Shown here: one piece after another, positions 1 to 15,000 of the stretch | Layout: each line of letters opens with the position of its first letter | How positions within the stretch are numbered: the stretch's first letter is position 1 | Source: Leptidea sinapis | Taxonomy: Eukaryota > Arthropoda > Insecta > Lepidoptera > Pieridae | DNA length: 64,000 nucleotides | Direction of reading: 5' to 3' | Assembly (NCBI RefSeq): GCF_905404315.1 | Contig: NC_066312.1 | Coordinates: forward strand, 15,983,001-16,047,000 | Translations under genes and position numbers: made by a program | Notes under the pieces: generated by a model | Told to the model about the DNA's origin: nothing | Database searches by the model: none | The model's input: only the letters and a program-made list of their open reading frames with translations

Positions 1-28
1 ACCACTATGGTGGTAGCCGAATCTGCAC
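1..28 (+). CDS. Stomatin exon 1 (5' part may lie outside the window)
   Basis: Ends GCAC|gtaagt, a consensus donor. In phase with exon 2 it reads (TT)MVVAESA. ATG at 7-9 has a favourable Kozak context. Because the frame stays open to base 1, the real start could be upstream. Confidence 0.7.
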
Positions 29-3000
29 GTAAGTATCGCACTACGTCATAAACCATATTTTATTACACAGCGCCTAGTCAATTCTCATATGAATTTTTTA
101 TTCAGATATAGACTTGTAGCATATTATGTGTGCCAGTCGTCGATAAATTGCCTTCGCTGTATTACGTTTATCGTAATTATTTTAAGCGACTTTACATTCG
201 AAATGAGTACTGTTTTAGAAATGTCCAGCCGACAACATTTATATCCGATAATAACCTCAAGTAATAATTTTAATTGTTTCTATTTTTTTTTTTAAAACAC
301 AATAGTCAACTCTGTAAATGTTTCAGCCAATGATGATCATGATTCCGAATCGAAAACATGCGGTAAAATTTTGGTGGTCCTTTCGTGGATATTGGTGATA
401 GTCACCATGCCTTTCTCCCTGTTTATCTGCTTTAAGGTAATGTTTTTTAAATTTTTTCCTGTAATTATATTTAATTTACCTTTATCAATTCGTTTCTATA
501 TTAAGGGAAGTTGTTTATGCTTACGCTGTTGCTAAATGTTGCAATGTTATCCTAGATTTTTTATACTTTGGCACATATAGTACTTGGGTATAGGTTTCTC
601 TTTACATAGTTTCATTTAAGCTGAGCTAAATATGCAATAAATATTATCTGTATGCTACATAAAATTTTAAATTTTATAGGGTGTTTATTTTTATGCTCCA
701 TTACATACTATGTACGGAGAGTAGTTATTTTGTAAATTAAAATTTTACTACTTTTAATATAATTCTGTATTAACATTTTAATGCTCAGCACAAAAGCGTA
801 TTTATCTAAGCATTTTATATCGTCATCAGATATAAAATTTAATTCTTTTTTTTGCGTTGTAATGTAGTATTATGATAATATACTAGTGGTCGCTTTGAGG
901 TCGAAATTCCAACATAATTCATTTAATTTTTAAGTTTGAACTTTATAAATGTGTATTTGTCAGAATATACCTCTATAATGTATGTCTGTGTATGTTTTGT
1001 GTCGTTCAAGCAGAAGTGTGTGTAATATTTAGTTTAATTAATTTAATTTATTAATGATAGGCATTTTATATAAAAAAATAGGATTATGCACTTCTTCTTC
1101 TTGTTTTTTAAAGGGGGTACAAAGTTTTCGCTTTACGTATTGATATATGATAAATTTTTAGTAATGCATAAGTATGTTGTATGTGTAATTTACCCAATAT
1201 ATATATTTGCAACTAGTTTTTGTGGGATTTCATTTGTTCGCATATTTTCAACAAACGTGTCATTTTGTTTAATTTAGAGTTTAGAACTAATCATTCATCC
1301 ATGTTAGAAAAAATAAAAGTATACCCATAACCATACATACCTTAGTGAACATATTAAACTTACAGCCTGTTGTTTTATTGACTTTGATAATTAATCATAT
1401 GTGCTTTCATGTATATTTACTTGTAATAAAGGTTTATATAATTAATTTAACTAATGAAATTTTAAAATAATTATTCAATAAAAGTTATTTAAGAATACTT
1501 ATAAGTTGAAGCAATTATAGCAGTAGGTGTTTATACAGGCTGTCCCAAAGTTATGGGACATGGTGGGAAAGTACCTTAAATATCGAAGATAGGCTTTTTT
1601 ACTGGAAGAAGACTTTATGTTATTTTTAAAAGTTAGTAATTCTGCATTCAAAGATTTTCTAAAAATTTCTTGCCTCGTCTGGGAATCAAATCAACTTAAA
1701 CATAAAAAAACACCCCTACTCTTATGATGCCAATCGAAAGAATGGCCAAAAACTAATATCTCTTCTTAAGTAACATAGTATTTTAAAAGAAAGTAGTCAA
1801 TTAAGTGGGTATTTTTTTGTAAATTAATTAATTAAATGCTCAAAATGTGATCTCTCTTGTCTTACGCAAGTCGCCAATCTTTTAATGAGTCCGCTGCCTG
1901 TTGATTTTCTTATAATTTTTTGGTGAATACTTGATATGATATGGCACAATTCTGTTTGTAACTCGCCCACGTTCTCGTACCGCTTTATGTATAGCATATC
2001 TTCCACATATCCCCAAAAGAAGAAATCTAATGGTGTAAGGTCCGGGGATCTGGCCGGCCTTTTACGTTGTTCCTTTCTTTTTAAATACTATGTTACTTAA
2101 GAAGAGTTATTAGTTTTTAGCCATTCTTTCGATTGGCATCATTAAATTAGGGGTGTTTATTTTATATTTGAGTCGGTTCGATTCCCAGACGAGGCAAGTA
2201 ATTATTAGAAAATCTTTGAATGCAGAATTACTAACTTTTAAAAATAACATAAAGTCTTCTTTCAGTAAAATAGCCTATCTTCGATATTTAAGGTACTTTC
2301 CCTTCATGTCCCATAACTTTGGGACATCCTTTATGTCATCATAAATAAGCTGAGTATTTTTAATGCTCTCATAAGTTTTCTTCAAGTAGAAAATTTTTGC
2401 CAAGCGTCAGCTGCCATGAAATCTAGGTAAGTGCTTTATATTACATAATGTAAAATATTACGATCGCGACGGTCCGGCTCATACCCTCTCCAAAATAAGA
2501 TTTAAAATAGCCAAGTGAAAATGCTCTTCCCAAGACTATTAACATTTTACTTTCAGCGATCTTTAAATATTCAAATATTAATTTATTCTACATCATTCTA
2601 ATCCTTCGTCAAAGCGAATAAAATAAAAACGTAAAGATATTAATGTTCTCAAAAATAAAAGAGTACGGCGTATTTATGATTCAAATGAAAAAGAATAAAA
2701 GCAGTAACATTATTCTCTCAGGAAATGATATTGGAAAAAATTTTACTGATGAGAAAAGCTTTTTGTATCTCGGAAAGAGTAACTTTTACAATGATTGTCA
2801 ACGGTCGGAGCCAAACATATCGATTTAAACTAAACGGAAGGGAATTTGCCTGCGCTTAAAATGTTGCATCCTTTCGTATAGCTTCCGGTCACTAGTTTTA
2901 TCTAAAACCACTTTAGTATTATGGCACAAATGTGTATGTATGTGTTCATGACGTAAAATGTTACATTTATTGAAATTGTCTTAGCGTCTATATATTTTAT

Positions 3001-6000
3001 CAAAATGAGACGTGGTAAACTTTTAATTTAATAAGTGTTAAATTAGACTGAGCCACCACGCTCACTTACATAACGCTTGTTCGGGTAAAGTCGGCTCGAC
3101 TATATTCCACGTAAGGCGCGAATAAACTTTAAAGGAGTTTTTTAAACTATTTTTTTTATGGAAAAGGAGGACAAACGAGGGTACCTATTGTTAAGTGGTC
3201 ACCGCCGCCCACATTCTCTTGCAACACCAGAGGAATCACAGGAGCGTTGCCGGCCTTTAAGGAAGATGTACGCGCTATTATTCAATTTATATTATTCCAT
3301 TTTAAAAGTACGATATAATGTCGATTTACACATTAGCTGACCTGGCGAACTTCGTACGACCTTAAAATCAATAATTTATTATTCGAATGAAATTGTTATA
3401 CTCAGTTCGTTTTCATTCAATATAGGCTTGTGATATTTGACTTCTTTTGCTGTTCTGAGCCAGAACTAACAATTATAATTATTAACATATTATGTAAATT
3501 AGACCACGAGATTGAGAGTCATTTCGAGAATTAGCCTTGTGATTTTTTTTTCACAGTGTATGCTATTTAAATTGGAAATGAAATCGTTGAAACTCCAAAA
3601 TCTAGCTACTTACACCAAAACTACGCCTGCAGTGGAAACATTTTCTCCTTGCGTTATTTTCTTAAAGCGTAAAATACTTTCACGTAAAACTGTACGTATG
3701 ATCCCAGAATATGCACAAAGCAAGAATTGTTCAAAAACGTTTAAATACCACAGACTGGGAATGAACTGAACACCCTTAGGCTCTTTAATAATAGATGTTT
3801 GATGTACGATATTATATTGTATCCATATTTTTACTAAGAAAGAGCCCGCTGAGTTTTTTTATGCCATACTCTACCGAGAATTGACTCTGCAACATTTTGC
3901 TGAATAGACGGCCGTTTGACCGAAAAAAAACAGGCTTACGTTGCCAACCATCGAAATAAAAGCTCTTAAACTTTTAATTAATTTCAAATTTGTTAAACAG
4001 AACGTGTGCAATTAATTAGTATAAACCACCTCATGTTAAAACTCTATTCTTATTTAGCGCAGTACTCGCAATAATTTTCCTAAGTGACGTTTTCATGATT
4101 AAGCTTTTTTATATGCGTTCACTGGCTTTATATTTTAAATTCAAAAACAGCCTCGATTTCTATTAGCTAATTAAAATTTTATTCCAAATAAACTGTAAGT
4201 ACATTTTTATATCACTTGAATACTAAAGCTAAATGATTTTTAAAAGGGCTGAGGATAAAAGGCTCATGAAAAGCCCTTAGTAGCGACCTATCGACATCAG
4301 TTTAAGAGTTTCTTGACTTATAATAATTAAGAATTTCGTAAGTATATATAGAACATATAAAATGTCATGATTTTAATATATTTAAAATAGCTTGCTAGCG
4401 ATCTGGCTTTAGTTTGGAAGGAATAAAATTTTCTTATTTTTACCCGCTAACTAAGTAAAATTCCAAACAAAGTAGTTTCAGTAGTTTTGTTTTTAATCTG
4501 GGATGCTGCCCTTATAGTACCTATTTATAAAACCGATAATGAGTTTATCTTAACTGGAAGATGCTATTAATAAAAACAAATCATTAACAATGCTATACGT
4601 TTTTTTACCATAGCTCTTTTCATCCAGAAGGAGGACAAAAAGAAAAAATTGAACAATCAACTTATCTGTACTACTATACCAATCTGTAGCCTCTGTGTGT
4701 AGTAACATTTTACAAATGACTTACGGTACGCAGACGTGGTCGCTAACCATGGGCCTTATGAGAAAGCTCATGGTCGCTCAGAGGGCAATGGAGAGGGCTA
4801 TGCTCGGAATTTCCCTGCGAGATCGAATGAGAAATGAGGAGATCCGTAGCCCGTGTGAGAACCAAAGTAACCGACACAGTCCAAACGATTGCGAAACTGA
4901 ACTGGCAATGGGCAGGGCACATAGCTAGATGGACAGATGGCCGTTGGGGCAGTAAAGTCCTCGAAATGAGACCACGTACCGGAAGACGCAGTGTTGGTAG
5001 GCCCCCCACAAGTTAGACCGACGATCTGGTCAAGATCGCCTGGCAAATAATACGTTGGATGAAGGCAGCGCAGTACCGATCGTCGTGGAAATCTTTGGGG
5101 GAGGCCTTTGTCCAGTAGTGGACGTCTTCCGGCTGATGATGATGAATGAAAAATAAACGTTTTTTAACCAACTTACACCTTTTGTGTTACACCATGGAAA
5201 AGTTTTGTCTATATATCTATCTGTCTATCCTTTAATATTTAATATCCTTTAATTCAAATTGGTAAGTAGTTAGGTCATGTCATCGTTTATAGGATCCATA
5301 CAATTACTATATACTGCCTACGATTTCGTTCGAATTAAATCGCAAATTTTAAAAGTTTCGGGATAAAATGAATTCTATGTCTACACAAGGAATGTGTGGA
5401 ATTTCATGACTAGTATAGTTGAGGCGCGAAAGTAGAAAAAACAAATAAACTCATCTAATGTTAATTAATATTCTAAGTTTGATTTGCACTGATTTCATTT
5501 GTATACGTTATAGACAGGGCCGTATTTAAGGGAGGGCAACCGGGGCTAGAGACCCGGGGCCTCCAGAAAAGAGGGGCCCCCACAATAGACTTCGGTTAAA
5601 AAATTTCAAATTTCAGACTAGTAACTTTTCCTTTGACATTTTTTAGGAACTGAATTTTAAATCATCAAAGACATTTTGGCGAATAAATTTCGGAAGGTTC
5701 CGTGCGTTGACGCTAAAATTTAATTTCAGTTAATTCTTTTTTTCAATTAAAAGAATCTATGCTTGATTTCACAATAAAATTTGAATTGAAAAACTCGTGT
5801 ACACATTATTTGGAAAATAATTTAGGGCCAAGCCGGGGCCTCTTGTCCTTTGTTGCCCCGAGGCCTCCAGAGTTCTGAAACCGGCATTGTGTAGACTGGT
5901 TCTTTTCTAGGCTCAACAACGAAAAAGATAGCTGTGCTCGTTTTTTATTGTAATCATAAACAATACATCTTGGCAATTAGAAAATTAAAATTTGGTGTAT

Positions 6001-9000
6001 AGTAAGAAAATGTTTAATTTACATTATTTTCATTGGATTGTATTTGTAGCTATAGTTATTACTTTTTTATCATTCCATGTGTATGTAGGTGTGTTCGAAT
6101 GTTGTCGTGGTAGGTTTTTTTTATGTCGTCTGCCATTTAATTTTTAATGTTTACAACTTTAGAATACAACATAACAAATAAACAGAAAACTGCGTTTTTA
6201 GCATTTTTTGAGAGATTGCATACTTGTCGCGTTTTTTGATCAGAAGTCTCAAAACCCCGTCCCATAATTAATGTCAGTCAGTTAATAAAATCTTATAATT
6301 CATCATTTGCGATAAAACTATATTCCCCAACCAACGTTGAAGAAACTTATTTTATATTAAATTAATTTTTAAATTTGTAAGAATATTAAAGTTTATATAT
6401 TGGTCATACCAATATTAACCCTTAAGCACTGAATTAACAATACAAGTAATGTTATATATTATTATGTTTTAAGAATTTAAGCTTGTAAATGAAGCTTACT
6501 TACGGTAGTAAATATTGGGTATTACAAGAGAAGAATCAAAGCATATTAAAATGAATACTGACAGCTTTCTTTAGTAAGTATATGTGGAAAGAATTTGAGA
6601 GACAGATTAAAATATAGTAACATTGGAGAGCAATTTGGAGTAAAAGAAGAGGTAGTAGCAGTTATTGAGAAGAAAATGCTAGGAGGTTGTAAGAAGCCAC
6701 CATATGACTATAGACTATAATTTGCAATATCTCGGAATAGGGCTGACAAAATAATAAATAGCCCAATTTTACCCTAAAAAGATACAAATTTGTGCGTTCA
6801 CTGCGTAAAAATATCCCTTTCTCCCTGTGTGCCTTCTATTTAAGATTAGTCCTTTAAGTTTCACTTGGAAGAGAAGGCCAAACTGGCCTGTAATAAGTTT
6901 GGTGTATTCAGTTAGGCCACTACAAGCCACCGCCTGCAAAAATATAAGGTGCAAATTCGGCCTCACAAGGAGTAGGTACTGTTCCCACCTCTGGACGGTC
7001 GATCCGGCCTCTTCCATTTGACCGCATACAATGAAGAGCGGCTCGAATCATCGACGATCAAGTCATCTCCAATCGGCTTTGCGTAGAGATATGGGTTCTC
7101 TTTGCATTTTCTATCGCATTAATCACGAGGAGTGCTCTGAGGAGTTGTTCGGGATGATACCAGCAGCCGAATTTCAACACCAAACTTTCAGTCAAAATGC
7201 AAAATTCCACGCCCATCATGTTGACATCTGGCATTCCACAAATTTATTGCCTCTTGATGCATCTCCTGACCCTTGATGTGGCTGATGTTCATGTGCGGTT
7301 GCCTCTGCTATGACTCCACATCACTGAGTCTCTTCCCCGTTTGGCCCTCTTCTATTTAAACCTATAGAGAGGAAGAATGTAAATAGATTGACTGCAAAAA
7401 TTTGTAAGGCAGATGTAAAGGACTTGTTGGTAAAGGTTTACCTAGGCGAACATCCCACGTTCAGAACGAGGATATATTGAAAAGGAGCTAGGTCAATTCA
7501 GGCGAATGGAGAAAATCAAACAAGTATGTCGGACCATGACAAATAAGGTCCGTTATATCTGGAGTCCGGTCCGTTGAGGATATGGTCCTGATTTATATAA
7601 TATGTATATCAGCAATTATATGAATGGCTTTGATTTTCTACAAAACATGAGTCATTTCTAGGTTGTACAAGAATATGAACGTGCAGTTATATTCCGTTTG
7701 GGCAGATTGCTATCTGGAGGCGCTAAGGGTCCTGGTAAGTGAAAAAAACTTATAAAATATTGAATACAGCCAAAACCATAATAATATTTAATTTTGTTCA
7801 AGTTGCGTTTATACTGTTCTATATAAATATATATTATATTATTATTAAGTGTATTCCCAATTTTTTCTGTTCACAATTACTTTAAAATAAGTAAGGTCTT
7901 AAAAGGTTAAAAGGTTTAAAGGTTAGTTAAGGTCATCGTGTTAAGAACGAAATTTGACACTAAGACCTATTCTTGTATAGATTATTAGCATCATTTAATA
8001 ACCTATAACCAAATATAATAATTATTAGTTGTACATTACTAATTTTCATCTCTATAATGATTTAATATAGATAGACTAGATTTAGGTAATATCCTGCTTA
8101 TGTAAACAATATATGAATGTGACCGTTTGTTTCTTTTGAATAAATAAATAAATAAAATAAAGAACAATACATTGCAGTATTCATGTGAATATTTACTTAC
8201 CTTATTTTCAGGAATATTCTTCATCCTTCCTTGCATTGACTCTTATGCGCGAGTAGATCTGCGTACGCGCACTTACGATGTGCCACCTCAAGAGGTAGGT
8301 ATTTTCACTATTTTGTATGGAAGAGAAGGACTTATGAGCATACGGTATAATGTACGTATATTAAGTGATCACTTCCACTTACACTCTCTTGCATCATCAG
8401 AGAAATCACAGGAACGATGACGACCTTCTAGATGGGTATGTGAGTATGCGCTGTTTTTGAACCCATATCGTATCAAATCAAATCAAATCATATCAAATCA
8501 AATCAAATCAAATCAAATCAAATCATGTCAAAGAAATAACAATTATGAATGTAAAAAGTTTTCTTTTCTTTTTAAATAACCACCACTTCGGAAAAGGTTT
8601 AGCTTTAATTAGAAGAACTGGCAACTCATTGCCACTCTCTTAAATCAACATTTACAGCTTCATTGTTTTACAAATCATTTCAATTACAACATAATATGTA
8701 AAGTATCGTCGTGGAAACACTGCGAATCCCTGAAGTTCGAACTGGTTTGCGATGCAGGCTTCACAAATGGTTAAAAAATTATGATAACACCATGCATTAC
8801 ATGAAAAGTTCGCCTTTTAGAGCGAGAATGTGACCGCCTTACCCTGCTCTATTGTTGCCCCAGTTTCAGAAAATTTGACTTTGCTTACCAGATGACCACT
8901 CAAGATATATACTCACACTCAATACTCTCGAGTATTCTAATGCTAGACGAGGCATTAAGCAGAGTGTTGCCGAGGAGAGGCTTATCCGTTGAACTTAAGT

Positions 9001-12000
9001 CCTCCTCTGATATAACAAGCACGATAAATATTTAATCCATATTATAGGCGGCTTAATTCTCAAGCCATTTCGCCTGTCATGTTTTATTATTCGGGCTAAA
9101 CCTAGACCTTGAAGTATTAAAATAGAAACAGTACCTCTAAATTTAAACTATAATTTATGATTAGTAAGTAAGAGATTAACCATTATTATTGGTAAGATAT
9201 TGTTTTTGTGGTTTGATATGATGCGCAATAATGTTGAATTGTAATGTTTGGCAAGCCAGTTAAAATAAATGCATACCATAGTTGGTTTTTATCTGTCTGT
9301 CGCTTAAATAAAATAAAATATATTTTTGTAATCTCAGAGTTACAGCTTTTTACTTAATTAATGTAATTATAACATTACTGTGTTTCCGTCTGAAGGGCGC
9401 CGTAGCTAGTGAAATCACTGGGCAAATAAGACTTTACATCTAATGTCTTAACGGTGGCGGAACTTTTTTTTAATAAAATTAATTTTAAAAAAAGCAAACG
9501 GGAACTGAGTAAAATTTAACTTGCAAGATTTGATTACAGACAGACAACGGGATAGGTGAAACTAAATAAAAACGCTTGTCATAATATTAAAATTTAAAAA
9601 AAACTGATAAAAAAAATAAAGAAATTAAAAAAAATCAAGATTTACCCATGAACCTGGGACCTTCTGCACAACGAGCATATGTGATAACCGCTGTTCCACG
9701 GCAACTGTAAAAGTGTGCCGAAATATCTATATACATCTAGTAAGTAAGTGTTAGGTTATTTTCGTTACGGAATTTCTGGATTCAGTCCCCACGCTCAAGG
9801 CCCGCGATAGAAGCTATGCAATAGCTTAAAAAAATGTGTACACGAACTTTATTTGAGATGCCATCTGTGTATGTTGTATATTCCCGTTAGTTCTAGAAAC
9901 CTAGCACAAGCAGATAGGTCATGTTACATATTTTACGTTTAGTAATTTCACTACTTGTGAATAAAATCTGATCAATAGTTAGATCGCCCCACAAACGAAA
10001 TCTCATAGACATAAAATTTATCAAACCACGATTTTTTTTAAACAGATTAAATTAGATTATTTGAACCAAATTTTTATCTCTTTTTTATTTTCAAATATAA
10101 ATAACATTTAAACAGGTTCTTACAAAGGACTCCGTGACGGTGTCAGTCGATGCTGTTGTGTACTATCGTGTACATAATGCTACAATCTCTATCGCCAACG
10201 TGGAAAATGCTCATCATTCTACACGACTCCTCGCACAGACAACTCTTCGCAACACGATGGGCACAAGGCCGTTGCATGAGATACTGAGCGAACGCGAGAC
10301 AATTTCCGGAAATATGCAGATCTCTCTGGACGAAGCAACAGAGGCTTGGGGCATCAAAGTCGAACGCGTCGAAATGTAAGTATCTATAATGGTATATATA
10401 GTATATAAATGATACATTCTCGAGTAAATTGTATAAAAAATCGAATTGAATGATCGAGGTTTTCTATATTTTTCGGTGTTTGTGAGTTTTTACCAGAGGA
10501 ATCGGTGATGATATTAGATATGAATTTATTAAAACATATCCTTTATTGCACTTCTGTTTGTTTTAATTTCATTTCAGTTGATACAAACCTGAGTTTAATA
10601 TTTAATAGGAAAAAAAATCAAATTCACTTTATTCATGTAGGTCACGGAAATGACACTTATGAATCTCAAAAAAAAATATTTTTTCTTGCTGAATCTACCG
10701 CTACTTCGTAAAGGGTTGAGCTAATGAAAAGAAGTAGCAAGAAACTTATTGACACTCTTTAAATCAAGATTACATTTTCATTGTTTTACAAATAATTTCA
10801 ATTACAATATAATTAGTAAAGTGATGCAACAAACATACTCAAACGTCAAATAGTCAATGCCTTACACGAGTAAGTCAAAAAAGTGTGTATTAATGTAAAT
10901 TAACACAAAACAAAAGTTATTGAGTACACAGCAGCTGCATCATGCACACATAACGTAAATAAATAAAGGTATTCTGTGTGCATTTTATAAGGGATTATAT
11001 ATAAAATATATATATTTAAATATATATAATAACTTTTAAGAATCTTAAGCCGAGCCTCCGGCAACAGGATCATCCTGCCACCACAAGCAGCGCCCGTTCA
11101 CGAGCATGTCGCATGAGCCAGCCATCGCCTCCCTCAACCACATTTTAGTGAAGGGGATGACCCGCCCCATGTCGCTGCCACAAGCAGTGACATCAAAGCG
11201 AACAATTGAAGTACAATTGAATTGAAGTAATTTTTCATGATGCTATAATGTGTTATTTTTGTTACATATCCTGTGTTCCAGAAGAAACTTCAATATAGAT
11301 TCACAGAACAAACCCCTATCAATATACAAATATATTGTTTAAGTATATATTCGTATAATAATTGAAGTCCGTTAAATAATTTTATATAATAACTAAAATT
11401 CTATAACGCAATGACCGTACGAATTCATTGGCATTCTGTGGCATTCATAATGATGCTGGTTAATTTTAATTTAATATATTAAATTGTATATACTTTTTGA
11501 ATTTAAGTCAATAACTATAACCATTATACTTAAAGAATAATTTTGTATGGCTTTCAAATAAACAATCATAGCAGTTTGTAATACAAAGGGGAAACTGCGC
11601 CAGAAAAAGTTTTATGACTCAGAATAGAGTGAGCCTACATTTATTAACACCAAAGTCCTTTACTTCTTAAAACGTATTATTTTGTCTCAATTTTTATTTA
11701 TATAATCATATATTATTAAAGCGACAGATTGACCTACTTGGCTGTAGCAAGTATTCACATTCTGAAATCATAAGAAAGACCATTAACGCCGGCGGATTAC
11801 ATACATTTTTATAATCACGGATAATGCCAAAGATGTCGTGTTATAACAACAAAACGAAACGTTTACCGACGTTTGGCAGAAACAAACAGGTGAATAGAAA
11901 CTTTAGATAAGAACTAAGTTTATATCAATAAGGTTTGCATTGAAACAATGAAGTTTGATAGTTAATGTTATTGAATTTGCTTATCTATTCCCGTCAACAA

Positions 12001-15000
12001 TTGGACTCACTGAACCGAATTTCTGTGATATCAAGCTAGACTTCTCTAGAGTTGTTGCGAATGCAAATATTCTGACATCTGCGGATACGGATGCGGATGA
12101 TTAGATGTTCACATCTTATCGTTTTAAAGATATTTAGATTTTAAGTCCATGATTAAATGATAATCGTTCCAATTTTTTTGTTTTTATTAAATGTTTTGTT
12201 TGTTAGTAACAAACAAAGCTAAAATAATTTAATAGTTTTAGATTAAAAAACATAAAAAAAGTAATATATCTAATAATACTTGTATTTAAAAAACCTAAAG
12301 AAAGATTTTTAGTAATTAAATTTAACAATTGGGGAATTATATATTTTGCATTCAGATTTCTCCATATCATTTTTGTCCACTTTAAAATATATCCAAATAC
12401 TACTTTTTATTGGTGGTGGAAATTGTATCTTTTTCTCCTAATATAGGTAGGTACATATAGTTAACGAGCACGGTTAACAAACACTGTACGTAATTGATTC
12501 GCAATGCGAGTCACGCTGGTAACCAAAACAAAACAAACAAAACCTGCAGGATCTTGTCACAAATGTGTATTGGTCAACAAACGAAGAAAGCAAGACTAGC
12601 AAACATGCACGAGACACATGCCACTCTAGGCCCGCCCACTTTCTTTGCAGGTCTTTACTTCTTGCAGATCCGCAACCGTAATAGATCCGTATCAATTGAT
12701 GCGGATGCGGATGCGGATACGGATACGGATGTCTGAGTTAATGTAAATGTTCCGCATATGCGGATGCGGATGCGAATATCCATAACACCTGTAATTTATT
12801 CTATGATATATTTAAATAAAAGTAAGAAATCAGCGAAAAATCAATGATTCAACAAAGAACTACTATAACATATTAAAAAATATGGGTTGCTTAGACAGCC
12901 AAGGCTTAAAATAAGCATTGATTTATGCATGTTCATCCTAAAGGATGGATCCAAGTAAAGATATTTATGTATGTGATGAAATTTTTCAGACATCTAAACA
13001 TCAAACCACGAACTTAACCTGTTAATAATATTGCGAAGACTGAATATGGAGCCTTGCGCTGTTTAAACAGCAAAGTTTTGATAATCAATGTTTATGCTAC
13101 AAATTGGTCGTGCTGTTTTTATTTGATAAAAATTTTATTGAAAGAATAATATCATGCGTAAATATTCCCTGAAGTAACATTAAAAATACTGGTGAAAACA
13201 AATATATAGATATCAGTGAATATCCTTACTATGTTTGCACACGTACAAATACGTTTATAACGAATAATAATATTTGTGTTGAACATTGGAGCCTTAGGTT
13301 TTATTTTTATTGTGTGATCTAAGAGGATAGTTGTCCTTGGACACAATCCTTATTTGTATCCTTTGCCCAATCCACGTTACAGCATCACCTCCAGATCTAC
13401 TGCCTCCAGGTATATGAAGTAATAATGTGCCTGGATTTAGAGGTAGTTAAGAATTCTATTGAGTGTTCATGTCCTCCCTGGATCGTTGTTGTGTAATCAT
13501 TTTCTTTTCGACACAATTTCCATCTCGGAGACTCAGTGAGTTCTATCGTATGTAGATGTTTGATTAGTCTGCAGTGGCTAGTAATAGTTCCGCTTAGTAT
13601 TCCCGATATAGTAGTAGCCCAGTCATATCATTGATTTATTTATAAAACCCGCCAAATAGAGTGACCCTATTAGATTCAACCAGACGGTTCAGACTTATGA
13701 AATTTTTTTGACAGGATGATGGAGAATAATTTAAAAAGGTTTAATAAAAATATTATATCAATTTAAGTTACTTTTTCTATTTTTCCAACATTCGGGTGTC
13801 TCGTTACTTTTATATCTGTGTGACTATAGTATAAATATATACCCTCTGTCTATAACAACACACTACCACCAACTCTACGATTTTAAAAATAATTGTCTAT
13901 ATGTCTTTTTATAACCCACGTCGTGGGCTTGTGGCTTTCACGACCTTGATTAACATTTGTTTGTAGTTAGATAATATTTTAATTAGTTAATGAATAGGCT
14001 ATTAAGATTACTTTATTCTACACATAACTTTGCCCCCTTAAATTCCTATACGCATATCGTATATCTTTAGCAAATCCTATGAATTTCGGGTTAAAATGTT
14101 TTGTGGTTAAGTCATGAAAGTATAAGAAACACATATGCGTTCTATTTTTGTTTATTTCATTAATTGTAACTTTACTGTACAGTATTTAATGAGAACTCAC
14201 AATTCGGCATCTATTTTCAAATACATAACCGTTTTATAGGAGGCGACTGAGTTACACAAGCATTGGTTGCGGTTTCACGCACGCAAGTCATTATCGAATC
14301 CCATCTACAATATGCCCAATCAACAAACACCAAAATAATCGTGTAAATTGTCATACTAACGAACTAACAAAGAATGTTGCATTTTATCTCAAATTATGCC
14401 TTGTAAGTACAACTTGCTAGAACAAGTGTTCAAATATTATAAGATTCACATAACAAACACTCTAACTGACCTAGTCGCTAACGAGTTTACTCCAAGCAAT
14501 ATTGTGGTGGTTATAGAAAATTTATGTATATGAGGAAGGTCATACAATACTAACTAACACTAAAAATCAATAGTTGTCATTTGTATCTGTTTGTTTTATG
14601 GCTGGCTAGTATATGCCGGTCATCGACACGATGTGACTTATCGACAAAGTGAATAAAAATAGAAGTTCAAATCTGATATAGATATGAAATATTTTTAGTT
14701 GTACAAATGAGAATATTATACATCAATATATACATATCTATGAGTTAGCAGTACCAGTTTTTTAGTAGAAAATTTTCGTATAGAATAATAAACTTTTAGA
14801 CAGACTACAATATCGTATTATGGATATGAAATACATATTGTGGGGTAAGGCCGACTTGTATATCTCAGGCTTAGGCTCGTAGAACAGACCATACTATAAC
14901 CTGCGTCTGCGTTGTTAAAAAAATTACAATAAATTGAATTTTTTGTACTTTGATAGGTAAAATGCACATTAAAAGATTTCATTATCAGCGAAAGGTCATA

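Noticed and set aside
89..295. 68-codon plus-strand open frame in stomatin intron 1
   Set aside because: It lies between a consensus donor (28/29) and acceptor (326), is AT-driven, and has no relation to stomatin.
9655..9718. A tRNA gene on the minus strand
   Set aside because: A- and B-box-like words are present, but the acceptor stem does not pair and the B box is altered; treated as a SINE head.
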